Source: Segatella copri
GTDB taxonomy: Bacteria > Bacteroidota > Bacteroidia > Bacteroidales > Bacteroidaceae
NCBI RefSeq assembly: GCF_015074785.1
Contig: NZ_CP042464.1
Location: forward strand, 744,001 to 808,000
DNA: 64,000 nt
Direction: 5' to 3'
This document shows, piece after piece, positions 53,980-63,605 of this stretch; the first letter of the stretch is position 1; each line of letters starts with the position of its first letter. The translations under genes and the position numbers were made by a program. The notes below the pieces were generated by a model. The model was not told where the DNA came from. It saw only the letters and a list, made by a program, of their open reading frames with translations, and did not search any database.

Positions 53980-55143
53980 TTATTTTTTAAAGAGATTCTT
54001 GAAACTTTCAAAGAGAGATTTCTTCTCTGCATTATCTGCTTTGAAATTATCGCATTCCTTGAATTTCACAACAAGATCCTTTTCTTCTTTGGTCAGAGAG
54101 GTAGGGATGAAAACGGTAATATTGACGATAATATCACCACGGCCATAACCATATCCCTTAATAGCCGGCATACCTTTGCCACGCAAACGGATCTGTTTGC
54201 CAGGTTGTGTGCCAGGTTCTATTTTGATCTTCGTCTTGCCATCCAAGGTAGGGACTTCTACCTCGCCACCCAAAGTGGCAGTTGCAAAGTCAAGAACAAG
54301 ATTATGGTATAAGTCCTGACCAACACGCTCGAAATCATCGTTCTTTTCTACGCTTACCATTACCTGTAGGTTTCCGTAGAGACCATTGTGCTTGCCTTGG
54401 TTACCCTTTCCTTCAACGGTAACAACCATATCGTTGTCGACACCTGCAGGGATATTGATTTCTACGAGTTCCTCGCCCTTCACGATTCCGTCGCCACCGC
54501 ATTCCTTACATTTGTTCTTGATGATAGTTCCCTCACCGCCACACTTTGTACAGGCAGCCTGAGTTTGCATCATGCCGAACATACTGCGCACCGTTTTTAA
54601 GACATAGCCGCTTCCGTGACATTCCGGACATGTTTCTGGCTGGGCACCACCTTCGCAACCTGTTCCGTGACATGCAGAGCAAGTTACATCCTTGCGAATC
54701 TTGAAGCGTTTGGTAACACCTGTTGCTGCTTCCTGAAGAGTCAGTTTTACTCTTACGCGAAGGTCGCCACCCTGGTAAACCCGCTTCTGTGAGCCGCCAC
54801 CGAATCCGCCGCCACCAAAGCCGCTGAAACCGCCGTGTCCGCCAAAGATATCTCCAAACATAGAGAAGATGTCGTTCATGTCCATGCTGGCACCACCGCC
54901 GAATCCGCCGAATCCACCTTGTGGACCGTCGAAACCAAACTGGTCATACTGCTGGCGCTTCTGGGCATCGTGGAGAACTTCGTAAGCTTCGGCAGCTTCC
55001 TTGAATTTCTCTTCCGCCTCTTTGTTGCCAGGGTTGCGGTCTGGATGATACTTGATGGCTATCTTTCGATACGCCTTCTTTATTTCGTCTTCTGATGCCG
55101 ACTTGTCTACGCCCAGCACCTCATAATAGTCTCTCTTAGCCAT
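53980..55143 (-). CDS. dnaJ: chaperone DnaJ
   Basis: Hsp40 co-chaperone that stimulates DnaK ATPase. 387 residues in the class I layout: J domain (1-70) with HPD in [10 protein letters not shown], Gly/Phe-rich region (75-125, GGFGGFGGG), zinc-binding region with four CxxCxGxG motifs ([32 protein letters not shown]), and C-terminal substrate domain. It follows grpE by 84 nt, a usual pairing. dnaK is not in the window. Confidence 0.97.
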   Translation of the reverse strand: MAKRDYYEVLGVDKSASEDEIKKAYRKIAIKYHPDRNPGNKEAEEKFKEAAEAYEVLHDAQKRQQYDQFGFDGPQGGFGGFGGGASMDMNDIFSMFGDIFGGHGGFSGFGGGGFGGGSQKRVYQGGDLRVRVKLTLQEAATGVTKRFKIRKDVTCSACHGTGCEGGAQPETCPECHGSGYVLKTVRSMFGMMQTQAACTKCGGEGTIIKNKCKECGGDGIVKGEELVEINIPAGVDNDMVVTVEGKGNQGKHNGLYGNLQVMVSVEKNDDFERVGQDLYHNLVLDFATATLGGEVEVPTLDGKTKIKIEPGTQPGKQIRLRGKGMPAIKGYGYGRGDIIVNITVFIPTSLTKEEKDLVVKFKECDNFKADNAEKKSLFESFKNLFKK

Positions 55144-55227
55144 TTGCTTATTTCAAATATTGAATTTTCTTACAGAATTCTAATAGAATGTTCTGGATTT
55201 TGAAAAATAATTCTTGATATTTCTTTC

Positions 55228-55848
55228 TTACTGACCTACAGCTACCTTAGCATGGCGAATCACCTTGTCGTTCATCGTATAACCTGTCTGGACGCAGTCA
55301 ATGATCTTTCCCTTCTTGTCATCGCCCATTCCCGGAACCATAGCAATAGCCTCGTGGAAATCTACATCGAAATCCTTGTCGTTGGTTTCAATCTTCTTTA
55401 CGCCAAGACCTTCGAGTGTCTTTACGAACTTGTTGAAAATCATCTGAACACCTTCCTTGATAGCCTTAGGGTCTTCGCTCTTGTCAGCGATGGCACGCTC
55501 AAAGTCGTCGAGAATAGGCAGAATAGCAGCTACAGTCTTCTCGCCGCCATTCAAAATCAGTTCTGCTTTCTCTTTGAGGGTACGCTTGCGGTAATTCTCA
55601 AACTCAGCAGTCTTATAGAGCAACTGTTTCTTGAGTTCCTCTACCTCTTGCTGTGCTTTTGTTAAAGGATCAATCTCTTCTGCCTTCTTGTCAGCAGCGT
55701 CTGTATTGTTGTCACCTTCTTCTGCCTTGTTGTCAGTATTCTGATTTTCCTCAGTATTTTCATTTTGAGTTGTCTGCTCATTATTTTCATTCTGAACAGT
55801 CTCCTGAACGTTTCCGTCCTCTATATTGATTTCTTTTTCTTTTGACAT
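55228..55848 (-). CDS. grpE: GrpE nucleotide exchange factor
   Basis: Releases ADP from DnaK. 206 residues from ATG 55848 (MSKEKEINIE); an ATG 21 nt upstream (MFKKFKT) is in frame and possible. Long N-terminal low-complexity tail rich in Asn, Glu and Gln (about 1-60), then the coiled-coil (EELKKQLLYKTAEFENYRKR) and the beta domain with MVPGMGDDKKGKIIDCVQTGY and VIRHAKVAVGQ. The tail is longer than in E. coli. Confidence 0.93.
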   Translation of the reverse strand: MSKEKEINIEDGNVQETVQNENNEQTTQNENTEENQNTDNKAEEGDNNTDAADKKAEEIDPLTKAQQEVEELKKQLLYKTAEFENYRKRTLKEKAELILNGGEKTVAAILPILDDFERAIADKSEDPKAIKEGVQMIFNKFVKTLEGLGVKKIETNDKDFDVDFHEAIAMVPGMGDDKKGKIIDCVQTGYTMNDKVIRHAKVAVGQ

Positions 55849-55894
55849 AGTCTTAAATTTTTTAAACATGATAATTCTTGTTATTGGTTGTTTG

Positions 55895-55933
55895 ACAAAA
55901 AGTGTGCCAACCCGATTCTCATCGAATTGGCAC
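55895..55933 (-). terminator. terminator of the ABC-F gene
   Basis: On the minus strand GTGCCAA...TTGGCAC with inner CGAT/ATCG pairs (55933-55904), then ACTTTTTGTC. Confidence 0.75.
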
Positions 55934-55990
55934 TATTAAATTATAAGATAATTTGTGGTTGCTGTTTAAAACAGCAGAATAACTTTCTGT

Positions 55991-57616
<1,626 letters not shown>

Positions 57617-57656
57617 CTAAATATCTTTTATTCTGATTATATCTTTAATTCAGCTG

Positions 57657-57664
57657 CAAAATTA
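57657..57664 (-). promoter_or_regulatory. -7 box of the ABC-F gene
   Basis: TAATTTTG on the minus strand; the -33 side is poorly conserved. Leader about 45 nt. Confidence 0.45.
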
Positions 57665-57735
57665 CAAAAAAATATTTGAAACACAATGATTTATTGGCAA
57701 AAGTTACTAATTTTTAGTTAAAAACATGGTGGCTT

Positions 57736-57766
57736 TTTGTTATTTTGCAGAAAAGTCTTACTTTTG
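57736..57766 (+). promoter_or_regulatory. promoter of the pseudouridine synthase gene
   Basis: TTTG 57736-57739, 19-nt spacer, TACTTTTG 57759-57766. Leader about 65 nt. Confidence 0.75.
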
Positions 57767-57837
57767 TAGGCTGAAACGGAGAAAATGCAGCATTGATTCT
57801 GTGTTTTTCATGTTAAGAAAATGATATTGATAACAAT

Positions 57838-58785
57838 ATGAGACAACAAAATAGAAAAGGAAATTTTAATAAGCATACCAATAATGCTTATGGCTACGGA
57901 AACCCTAATGAATATGAGCATTACAAGGTAGAAAAACCTGCTCCGTTGCTGGAATGGCTGATGGAGAATGTGAAGGGACCTAGCAAGACTAAGGTGAAGC
58001 AGACTCTGCAGGGTAGGGGAATCAAGGTGAATGGCAAAACCATTACCCAGTTTGATTATGCCCTGAAGCCGGGTATGAAGGTGAGTGTGAGCAAGACAAA
58101 GAAGAATCAGGAGGTATTTAAAAGCAGATACCTTAAGATTGTTTATGAAGACAGATATCTGATTGTTGTCGAGAAAAACATCGGTATCTTGAGTATGGCT
58201 GCCGGTCATTCTACTCTGAATGTGAAAACGGTGCTTGATGATTATTTTCATAAGACTCGCCAGAACTGCCAGGCGCATGTAGTACACCGACTTGACCGTG
58301 ATACATCGGGCTTGATGATTTATGCCAAGGATAAGCAGACGGAACTGGCTTTGGAGGATGATTGGCATCATAATGTGTACGACCGCAGATATGTGGCTCT
58401 GGTTTCCGGAGAGATGGAAGAAGATGAAGGTACCGTTGCCAACTGGCTGAAAGATAACAAGGCTTATATTACTTACAGTAGTGATACGGATAATGGCGGC
58501 AAGTATGCTGTTACCCATTTCCATACATTAGAGCGTACAACGGCTCATTCTCTGGTGGAGTTCAAACTTGAAACGGGCCGTAAGAATCAGATTCGTGTTC
58601 ATACAGCCGATATGGGGCATCCGGTGTGTGGTGACATCAAGTATGGTAATGGTGATGATCCATGCCAGCGCTTGTGCCTGCATGCCTATGTGCTGTGTTT
58701 CTATCATCCCGTAACGCATCAGCCTATGGAATTTGAAACTCCGATACCGGCTGAATTCCGCAGGGCATTAAAGAATGATCGTTAA
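57838..58785 (+). CDS. RluA-family pseudouridine synthase
   Basis: Converts uridine to pseudouridine in rRNA or tRNA. 315 residues: an N-terminal basic tail (RQQNRKGNFNKHTNN), an S4-type RNA-binding domain (KTKVKQTLQGRGIKVNG), then the catalytic domain with HRLDRDTSGLMIYAK (the HRLDxxTSG motif with the catalytic Asp) and GRKNQIRVHTADMGHPVCGD. It is of the RluC/RluD group; the target position cannot be given. A small membrane protein gene follows 47 nt downstream. Confidence 0.94.
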   Translation: MRQQNRKGNFNKHTNNAYGYGNPNEYEHYKVEKPAPLLEWLMENVKGPSKTKVKQTLQGRGIKVNGKTITQFDYALKPGMKVSVSKTKKNQEVFKSRYLKIVYEDRYLIVVEKNIGILSMAAGHSTLNVKTVLDDYFHKTRQNCQAHVVHRLDRDTSGLMIYAKDKQTELALEDDWHHNVYDRRYVALVSGEMEEDEGTVANWLKDNKAYITYSSDTDNGGKYAVTHFHTLERTTAHSLVEFKLETGRKNQIRVHTADMGHPVCGDIKYGNGDDPCQRLCLHAYVLCFYHPVTHQPMEFETPIPAEFRRALKNDR

Positions 58786-58832
58786 TAGGGTGATGAATGC
58801 TGATTGGTAGTTTATATATATAATAATGTGAT

Positions 58833-58982
58833 ATGAATGATTTTGGATATTATGCGCTGGCATTGGTAGTCCTTGTTGTAGGACTGTTTGTCTTAAAGAA
58901 GGTGGCTACCTGCATGATTAAAGCAATGGTAGCTGTTGTTATGATAGCCGTGCTGGCAGTTCTTTACTGGCTCTTCTGTTGA
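58833..58982 (+). CDS. 49-residue membrane protein
   Basis: A small gene starting MNDFGYYALALVVLVVG. It has two hydrophobic helices (about 6-20 and 31-47) separated by a short basic loop (LKKVATCMIK) and ends YWLFC. It lies 47 nt after the pseudouridine synthase gene on the same strand and before a terminator, so it is probably in the same transcript. No family is recognised. The frame, hydrophobic pattern and position argue for a real gene; function unknown. Confidence 0.65.
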   Translation: MNDFGYYALALVVLVVGLFVLKKVATCMIKAMVAVVMIAVLAVLYWLFC

Positions 58983-59040
58983 TAGTAGAGTTGTGTAATG
59001 ATGGCGGGATAAGATTTTAGATATTTTTGATTGGTAAATT

Positions 59041-59088
59041 GGTTGCGGTTGTCTGGGTGTAAACTTTGGATGGCTGCAACTTTTTTTT
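59041..59088 (+). terminator. terminator after the small membrane protein gene
   Basis: GTTGC...GCAAC with a long loop, followed by eight T (59081-59088). The stretch from 58983 to 59150 contains no gene; GATAT-rich direct repeats lie at 59091-59140. Confidence 0.5.
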
Positions 59089-59151
59089 ATAGTGATATTT
59101 AAAGAGATATAAAGTGATATTTTAAAGGTGATATGAAATGGTAGGGAGAAA

Positions 59152-59195
59152 TACAAAACAAAAAAGAGCATTTCTGTTAAGAAATGCTCTTTTTG
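59152..59195 (-). terminator. terminator of the tRNA cluster
   Basis: 15-bp stem (AAAAAGAGCATTTCT / AGAAATGCTCTTTTT) with a 4-nt loop, then TTTTGTTTTG on the minus strand. It abuts the last tRNA-Lys. Confidence 0.9.
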
Positions 59196-59268
59196 TACAC
59201 CCTTAGGGATTCGAACCCTAGACCCACTGATTAAGAGTCAGTTGCTCTACCAACTGAGCTAAGGGTGC
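59196..59268 (-). tRNA. tRNA-Lys (anticodon CTT)
   Basis: Acceptor GCACCCT/AGGGTGT, D stem GCTC/GAGC, anticodon stem ACTGA/TCAGT with loop CTCTTAA, T stem TAGGG/CCCTA. Identical to the copy at 59481-59553. Confidence 0.94.
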
Positions 59269-59281
59269 AACTATTTGTTGG

Positions 59282-59355
59282 TGACTCCGCAAGGATTCAA
59301 ACCTTGAACCTCTTGATCCGTAGTCAAGTGCTCTATTCAGTTGAGCTACGGAGCC
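59282..59355 (-). tRNA. tRNA-Arg (anticodon ACG)
   Basis: Acceptor GGCTCCG/CGGAGTC, anticodon stem CTTGA/TCAAG with loop CTACGGA, T stem CAAGG/CCTTG. Identical to the copy at 59392-59465. Confidence 0.94.
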
Positions 59356-59391
59356 AAAACCATTTGTTTCAGTGAAGCTTTGATAGGAGAG

Positions 59392-59465
59392 TGACTCCGC
59401 AAGGATTCAAACCTTGAACCTCTTGATCCGTAGTCAAGTGCTCTATTCAGTTGAGCTACGGAGCC
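59392..59465 (-). tRNA. tRNA-Arg (anticodon ACG)
   Basis: Second identical copy of tRNA-Arg; the 36-nt spacer to the other copy is unique. Confidence 0.94.
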
Positions 59466-59480
59466 AATTCTTATCTTTTG

Positions 59481-59553
59481 TACACCCTTAGGGATTCGAA
59501 CCCTAGACCCACTGATTAAGAGTCAGTTGCTCTACCAACTGAGCTAAGGGTGC
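59481..59553 (-). tRNA. tRNA-Lys (anticodon CTT)
   Basis: First tRNA of the cluster on the minus strand, identical to the last one, giving the order Lys-Arg-Arg-Lys. Confidence 0.94.
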
Positions 59554-59587
59554 AACATTTAAAAGCCTCATTTCTGAATTGCGAGTG

Positions 59588-59619
59588 CAAAGGTACTACT
59601 ATTTTTTGATTCCACCAAA
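59588..59619 (-). promoter_or_regulatory. promoter of the tRNA cluster
   Basis: On the minus strand TTTG (59619-59616), 20-nt spacer, TACCTTTG (59595-59588). Confidence 0.8.
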
Positions 59620-59646
59620 TTTTTTTGCAACTTTTTTCGAAAAAAA

Positions 59647-61347
59647 TCAATTTTTCTTCATCTTGAAGGTTCCTAATGTATGTCTATACCCCTTCTTGTT
59701 GATGCTTACCACGCGGTAGATACCCTCCTTTAAGTTTCTAACATCTAGCGTGTTATCTTTTGCATGGAGGTACAGAATATCGCATCCTTGCAGGGTTTCG
59801 ACCATCAGAACGTCAAAAATGAGATTTTTGGTGGTTTCTGCTAGATATACCTTCTTTCCGTCACATTCGAGTAATTTCGCAGCTCCTGTGCTTTGGGCAA
59901 GAAGTTGAATCTCTTCCTCTTTTTCTTGAGTTGGCTGGCTTTCTATGCCATATCCGTCCATTGAAGTTACGGCAACAAACAGATGTTTTGCATCAGGATT
60001 TTCTATTTTGAACGAATTTCCTATGATTCGTGCGGCAACCAGATTGCGTGCATCGGTGATGTCAACCGGATATTTCTTGCTCGCGTATACATTATTATAT
60101 ATATAAGGGGTTGCGATTTTAGTGCCATCCGTATAGTTTGAAGGATTGCTCCAGGAAACTGATACCTTGTTATCGGTGGTGATTACCGATAATTGCTGTG
60201 GCTGTTCCGGTTGGTTCTTGCTTGCCCAGGTCATCGGCGGAACCAATGAAGGGTATGGATTGAAACGTTGGGTAAAGTCGAGAATACCCTGTTTGTTGTC
60301 CAGGAGGAACTTGTTTCTGAAGAAAGCATATCCCATTCCGAGGTTTCGGATGTGATACATTTCTGCCGTCACGTCATTGATGTTCCACTTTCCTTCTTTC
60401 GGATCGAGAAAGTAGATGCCCAGTCCTGGAACTACAATCTTGCCATGGCTCTGTTCCTGCCAGTCGATGGCAAATGGATAGAAGTGTTCGTTCTTGAAAT
60501 ACATCATAGGGAAGAGCTCGTCCATCAGACCGCTCTTGAGCCAGCCCTGTGCATCCTGGCAGACCTTCGTGTATGCATTCCAGCCAAAGCTCAGGTATCT
60601 GCTCAGGTCATCATACTTTCCTACAGGTGAGCAGCTCATTTTTACCCAAGGTTTTTCAGCCTTCACTGCATCGTGAATCTTTCTTACGATGTTGGTGATA
60701 TACCGGCGTCCCTGTTCCCGGCTCACTTTGATGTTCCAGGTTTCAGGGTAACGGATGTAGTCGAGGTGAATACCGTCTACATTATATTTATGTGTAATTT
60801 CCCTGCAGATGTTTGCCAGATAATCACCAGTCCGGCTGTTTTCCGGATCCATGTATCCGTCGGCTCCAATCTTCTTGATGAGTTTCGGCATCTTCTGTCT
60901 GAGGGTTTTGCAGCCGAGTGCGTTCCATTTTCCTACAGGGATGGTTACCACCCAGGCATGCAGTTCCATACCGCGCTTATGGCATTCGTCGATGGCAAAC
61001 TGCAGTGCATCATAGCCCGGACTTCTGCCCGGAAATCCTGACAGACATCCATCCCAAGGTTCGTATGCCGACGGATAAATCATGGTACCTCTTACGCGGG
61101 TCTGTATCAGTACGGTGTTGATTTTAGCCTGCTGTAACCGGTCCAGTATATCCGTCAGTTCCTTTTTCTGCTTTTCGGCAGAATAAGAAGACTGGGCATA
61201 AGAGTGTGGCCAGTCGATACCTCCTATGGTTGTCAGCCATACAGCTCTTACTTCATGTTTCGGCACCTGGTTATTGAACACGATACTCTGGGCTTTTGCG
61301 GCCAAAACAGAGCATAAAACGATAAAAAATATCTTAAATCTCTTCAT
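59647..61347 (-). CDS. secreted GHL10-type glycoside hydrolase with fibronectin-like domain
   Basis: 566 residues from ATG 61347 (MKRFKIFFIVLCSVLAAKAQ, a clear signal peptide); the frame extends upstream past the promoter but is not coding. The main domain (about 25-370) is the glycosyl hydrolase-like 10/YngK family: EVRAVWLTTIGGIDWP, INTVLIQTRVRG, RGMELHAWVV, VDGIHLDYIRYPE and GLGMGYAFFRN. Next comes a fibronectin type III-like region (KVSVSWSNPSN) and a C-terminal beta segment. Expected to act on cell-wall or complex glycans in the periplasm; substrate unproven. A -7 box TATCTTTG lies at 61373-61366 on the minus strand. Confidence 0.9.
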   Translation of the reverse strand: MKRFKIFFIVLCSVLAAKAQSIVFNNQVPKHEVRAVWLTTIGGIDWPHSYAQSSYSAEKQKKELTDILDRLQQAKINTVLIQTRVRGTMIYPSAYEPWDGCLSGFPGRSPGYDALQFAIDECHKRGMELHAWVVTIPVGKWNALGCKTLRQKMPKLIKKIGADGYMDPENSRTGDYLANICREITHKYNVDGIHLDYIRYPETWNIKVSREQGRRYITNIVRKIHDAVKAEKPWVKMSCSPVGKYDDLSRYLSFGWNAYTKVCQDAQGWLKSGLMDELFPMMYFKNEHFYPFAIDWQEQSHGKIVVPGLGIYFLDPKEGKWNINDVTAEMYHIRNLGMGYAFFRNKFLLDNKQGILDFTQRFNPYPSLVPPMTWASKNQPEQPQQLSVITTDNKVSVSWSNPSNYTDGTKIATPYIYNNVYASKKYPVDITDARNLVAARIIGNSFKIENPDAKHLFVAVTSMDGYGIESQPTQEKEEEIQLLAQSTGAAKLLECDGKKVYLAETTKNLIFDVLMVETLQGCDILYLHAKDNTLDVRNLKEGIYRVVSINKKGYRHTLGTFKMKKN

Positions 61348-61365
61348 AATCTTACAATTTGGCAA

Positions 61366-61373
61366 CAAAGATA
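61366..61373 (-). promoter_or_regulatory. -7 box of the GHL10 gene
   Basis: TATCTTTG on the minus strand, 19 nt before the ATG; no clear -33 element. It supports the start at 61347. Confidence 0.5.
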
Positions 61374-61484
61374 CCAATATTTTTTGTATCAGTATGGTGT
61401 AGAATAACCTATTGATAACCAAATCGTTACGCTTTCTATTATAATACGTTTGCACGAAATTTGCATGTTTTACGTATTTTAACG

Positions 61485-62111
61485 TTACTTTATGGTAATG
61501 CAACAGCGCACTCTGTACCATCCTCTAATATCAGAAACATCAACAGTAAAGTCTGCAAAATTAGGGTTTACGGAGCGGCATATGACCTTCGTATCATCAC
61601 CCTTTGCTTGGAATACATTCTTAATGATAGCTCCATTTACTGTATCGAGCACATAGGTGTTGCCCCATTCAATGAAAGCCTTCTCGTTAATCTTCTGCAC
61701 AAGAACCTTACTACCGCTTGGGTACTCTGGCGACATACTATCCCCCGTGACTGAGATTGCCATCGAAATATTCTCAATAGGAGAAATTATCATTTCGCAA
61801 TCATGCTTTTTTATCTGATACTCGAAATTGTTTGGTGTACCACCTTGCGCTGCAACCGGAAGAAGCGGTACTTTATAGAATTTGCCTTCCTCCTGTAGCT
61901 TATCGGTGTTAGTCATAAAACCCTCACCCGTTTCTAACCAATCAGCATTAATATCAGGGAAGACCTCTGAAACAGCTCTCTTTGTCTTCAATGATAATTT
62001 ATCTGTATTATAGAAATGACTGATGCTTACACCAATCTTTTCCTGAAACTGAGCCATTGACATTCCCTTGTGCTCAGCCACCTTTTTTGCTCTTTCCAAT
62101 AGTTCACCCAT
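61485..62111 (-). CDS. prophage repressor with S24 peptidase domain
   Basis: CI/LexA-like repressor, 208 residues. N-terminal helix-turn-helix (about 1-60: MSMAQFQEKIGVSISHFY) and a C-terminal S24 autocleavage domain with the catalytic Ser125 in VTGDSMSP and Lys164 in GAIIKNVF. A likely cleavage site is not certain; VAAQGG at 86-91 resembles the Ala-Gly type. It keeps the prophage silent and would be inactivated by RecA during DNA damage. It is divergent from the early genes that follow; the 153-nt gap between holds palindromes suited to operators. Confidence 0.92.
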   Translation of the reverse strand: MGELLERAKKVAEHKGMSMAQFQEKIGVSISHFYNTDKLSLKTKRAVSEVFPDINADWLETGEGFMTNTDKLQEEGKFYKVPLLPVAAQGGTPNNFEYQIKKHDCEMIISPIENISMAISVTGDSMSPEYPSGSKVLVQKINEKAFIEWGNTYVLDTVNGAIIKNVFQAKGDDTKVICRSVNPNFADFTVDVSDIRGWYRVRCCITIK

Positions 62112-62181
62112 ACGTTTATATTAATTATTATTAAAATATTAATAGAAAATAATAGTATCTCAATTTTTTTTATTAATTTTG

Positions 62182-62224
62182 CGGTGTAATTATAAAACAC
62201 CGATATATTTCGGATGCAAAGATA
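62182..62224. promoter_or_regulatory. operator-like palindromes and repressor promoter
   Basis: CGGTGT-(9 nt)-ACACCG at 62182-62202 and CCGA-(6 nt)-TCGG at 62200-62213 lie in the divergent gap. A minus-strand -7 box TATCTTTG at 62224-62217 would start repressor transcription within them; a plus-strand TAATTTTG at 62174-62181 may serve the early genes. Confidence 0.5.
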
Positions 62225-62264
62225 ATAATTTAATATTAATTTCTATATAAATTTATAGTTAAAT

Positions 62265-62462
62265 ATGGTTATTAAATCTCAAAAAGAAAAAGAAAGCTTG
62301 GTAGTTCAATCAGTTGAGAACTACATGAAGCATGGTCTCAAGAAGTCTGAGGCTGTGCGGCGGACAATGAGTGACTTCAAATATGCGTGTGAGGCTAGCA
62401 TCTATGGCATCCTCAAACGCAACAAGGAGAAAGGAGGTAACGATGATAAACGAACCGCCTGA
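62265..62462 (+). CDS. small prophage early protein
   Basis: 65 residues, basic and helical (MVIKSQKEKESLVV...SIYGILKRNKEKGG). It is the first gene rightward of the repressor. The pattern KKSEAVRRTMSDF...SIYGILKR may be a short helix-turn-helix, but no family is recognised. It overlaps the next gene by 20 nt. Confidence 0.65.
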   Translation: MVIKSQKEKESLVVQSVENYMKHGLKKSEAVRRTMSDFKYACEASIYGILKRNKEKGGNDDKRTA

Positions 62463-62640
62463 TGTAAAGCCGAAAGGTAGATATTCGGTTAAGGAGACTG
62501 CTGAGAAGTTACGAGTTAGTGCGAACACCATCTATCGTTACATTAAGAGTGGATTCCTTAAGAGTATTGTAAGACCGAATGGGCAAGTTGCTATCGCAGG
62601 GTCAGAGATTACTCGATTTTGGGGTGGCGAGTATATATAA
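62443..62640 (+). CDS. excisionase-like helix-turn-helix protein
   Basis: 65 residues from ATG 62443 (MINEPPDVKPK). The start is set by a strong Shine-Dalgarno site AAGGAGG at 62431-62437, 5 nt upstream, rare in this phylum. The domain KGRYSVKETAEKLRVSANTI followed by YRYIKSGFL is the HTH_17/MerR-like DNA-binding fold found in excisionases and AlpA-like regulators. Longer in-frame starts lie inside the previous gene and are not needed. Confidence 0.85.
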   Translation: MINEPPDVKPKGRYSVKETAEKLRVSANTIYRYIKSGFLKSIVRPNGQVAIAGSEITRFWGGEYI

Positions 62641-62659
62641 TATATAATAAGGTGTAAAT

Positions 62660-63037
62660 ATGGAAAAGGAGATACAAGAAGCAATCACATTATTAGAATC
62701 CCAAGGTTATGAGATTATCCCACCACAATCTATCTCTGTTATAAATGAAGAGTTTGAAAAATGGTGGAAGATGTATGGTAAGTGTGTCGGTAAGCAGAAA
62801 TGCTTAAAAAAGTGGATGCACATGACTAAGAAGGATAGAGCCGCTTGTATGGCAGCTACGCCACGATATGTTGCATCAATCACTCAGAAAGTATATCAAA
62901 AACACCCTCTTACTTATCTTAATTCCCGTGCTTGGGAGGATGAAATATATTCTGAGTATGACGAAGTACAGCAACAACAGCAGCGAACAGAGCTTAATTT
63001 CGCAAGAACAGCAGCAGAGGTCTTTAACGCTGATTAA
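62660..63037 (+). CDS. phage replication-type protein
   Basis: 125 residues. The segment FEKWWKMYGKCVGKQKCLKKW with the later HPLTYLNSRAWEDE is the pattern seen in the C-terminal part of many phage replication initiators and helicase-loader proteins (aromatic-x-Y-x-K...Y-L-x-x-x-x-W-x-D). It is short and lacks a recognisable DNA-binding domain, so it may be only the loader-interaction part. It ends with a Gln-rich segment. Confidence 0.6.
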   Translation: MEKEIQEAITLLESQGYEIIPPQSISVINEEFEKWWKMYGKCVGKQKCLKKWMHMTKKDRAACMAATPRYVASITQKVYQKHPLTYLNSRAWEDEIYSEYDEVQQQQQRTELNFARTAAEVFNAD

Positions 63038-63605
63038 TTTCGAAGAGTGGGTAGAAACCAATTATCCTTTAATCAGTAAGCGAAAAGAGCCAGTATATTC
63101 ACTAACTTCTGCTCTTAAAGATACCAATACATTAGCATCTTTAGATAATGATTATGGAGAAGGGTTCGCTCTAAAATGGGTAAAAGCTCAGTTATTAGAT
63201 ACCTTTAGACTTCTCGGTGCTGGTAGTTCTGTTAATAGTCTTCAAATTATCTTCATGGCAAGACGAATAAGAAGTATCTATTATTATCTATCTCCTAGCG
63301 AACTTACCTACTTTTTGGAATCATTGGTAGGTGGAGGATATGGAAAGATATATGTAGGTAATACTATTAATCCGCAGAACTTTATGGAAGCTCTAATGAA
63401 ATTTGATTCAGAAAGAGCAACTAAGCTATCTCAGATAGCTAATGAAACCAATGAGGAGCGAAAGAAGAATGTAAAAGCTGATATTGATACCGTTAATGCT
63501 ATCTGTAATAAGATACGCAAGGAATTGACTATTAAGCTTATGGGTTCTAGGGCTGGAAATGAATACAAATCGTTTAACGTTAATAAAAACAACAATGAAA
63601 ATTGA
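62958..63605 (+). CDS. prophage protein of unknown function
   Basis: 215 residues from ATG 62958 (MTKYSNNSSEQ); an alternative ATG lies at 62940. It overlaps the previous gene by 80 nt in another frame, and the SbcC-like gene starts 11 nt before its stop. The core (LKWVKAQLLDTFRLLGAGSS...LSPSELTYFLESLVGGGYGKIY) is predicted mostly helical, with a Lys/Asn-rich tail. I know similar proteins only as hypothetical genes near phage replication modules; no function is assigned. Confidence 0.7.
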   Translation: MTKYSNNSSEQSLISQEQQQRSLTLINFEEWVETNYPLISKRKEPVYSLTSALKDTNTLASLDNDYGEGFALKWVKAQLLDTFRLLGAGSSVNSLQIIFMARRIRSIYYYLSPSELTYFLESLVGGGYGKIYVGNTINPQNFMEALMKFDSERATKLSQIANETNEERKKNVKADIDTVNAICNKIRKELTIKLMGSRAGNEYKSFNVNKNNNEN

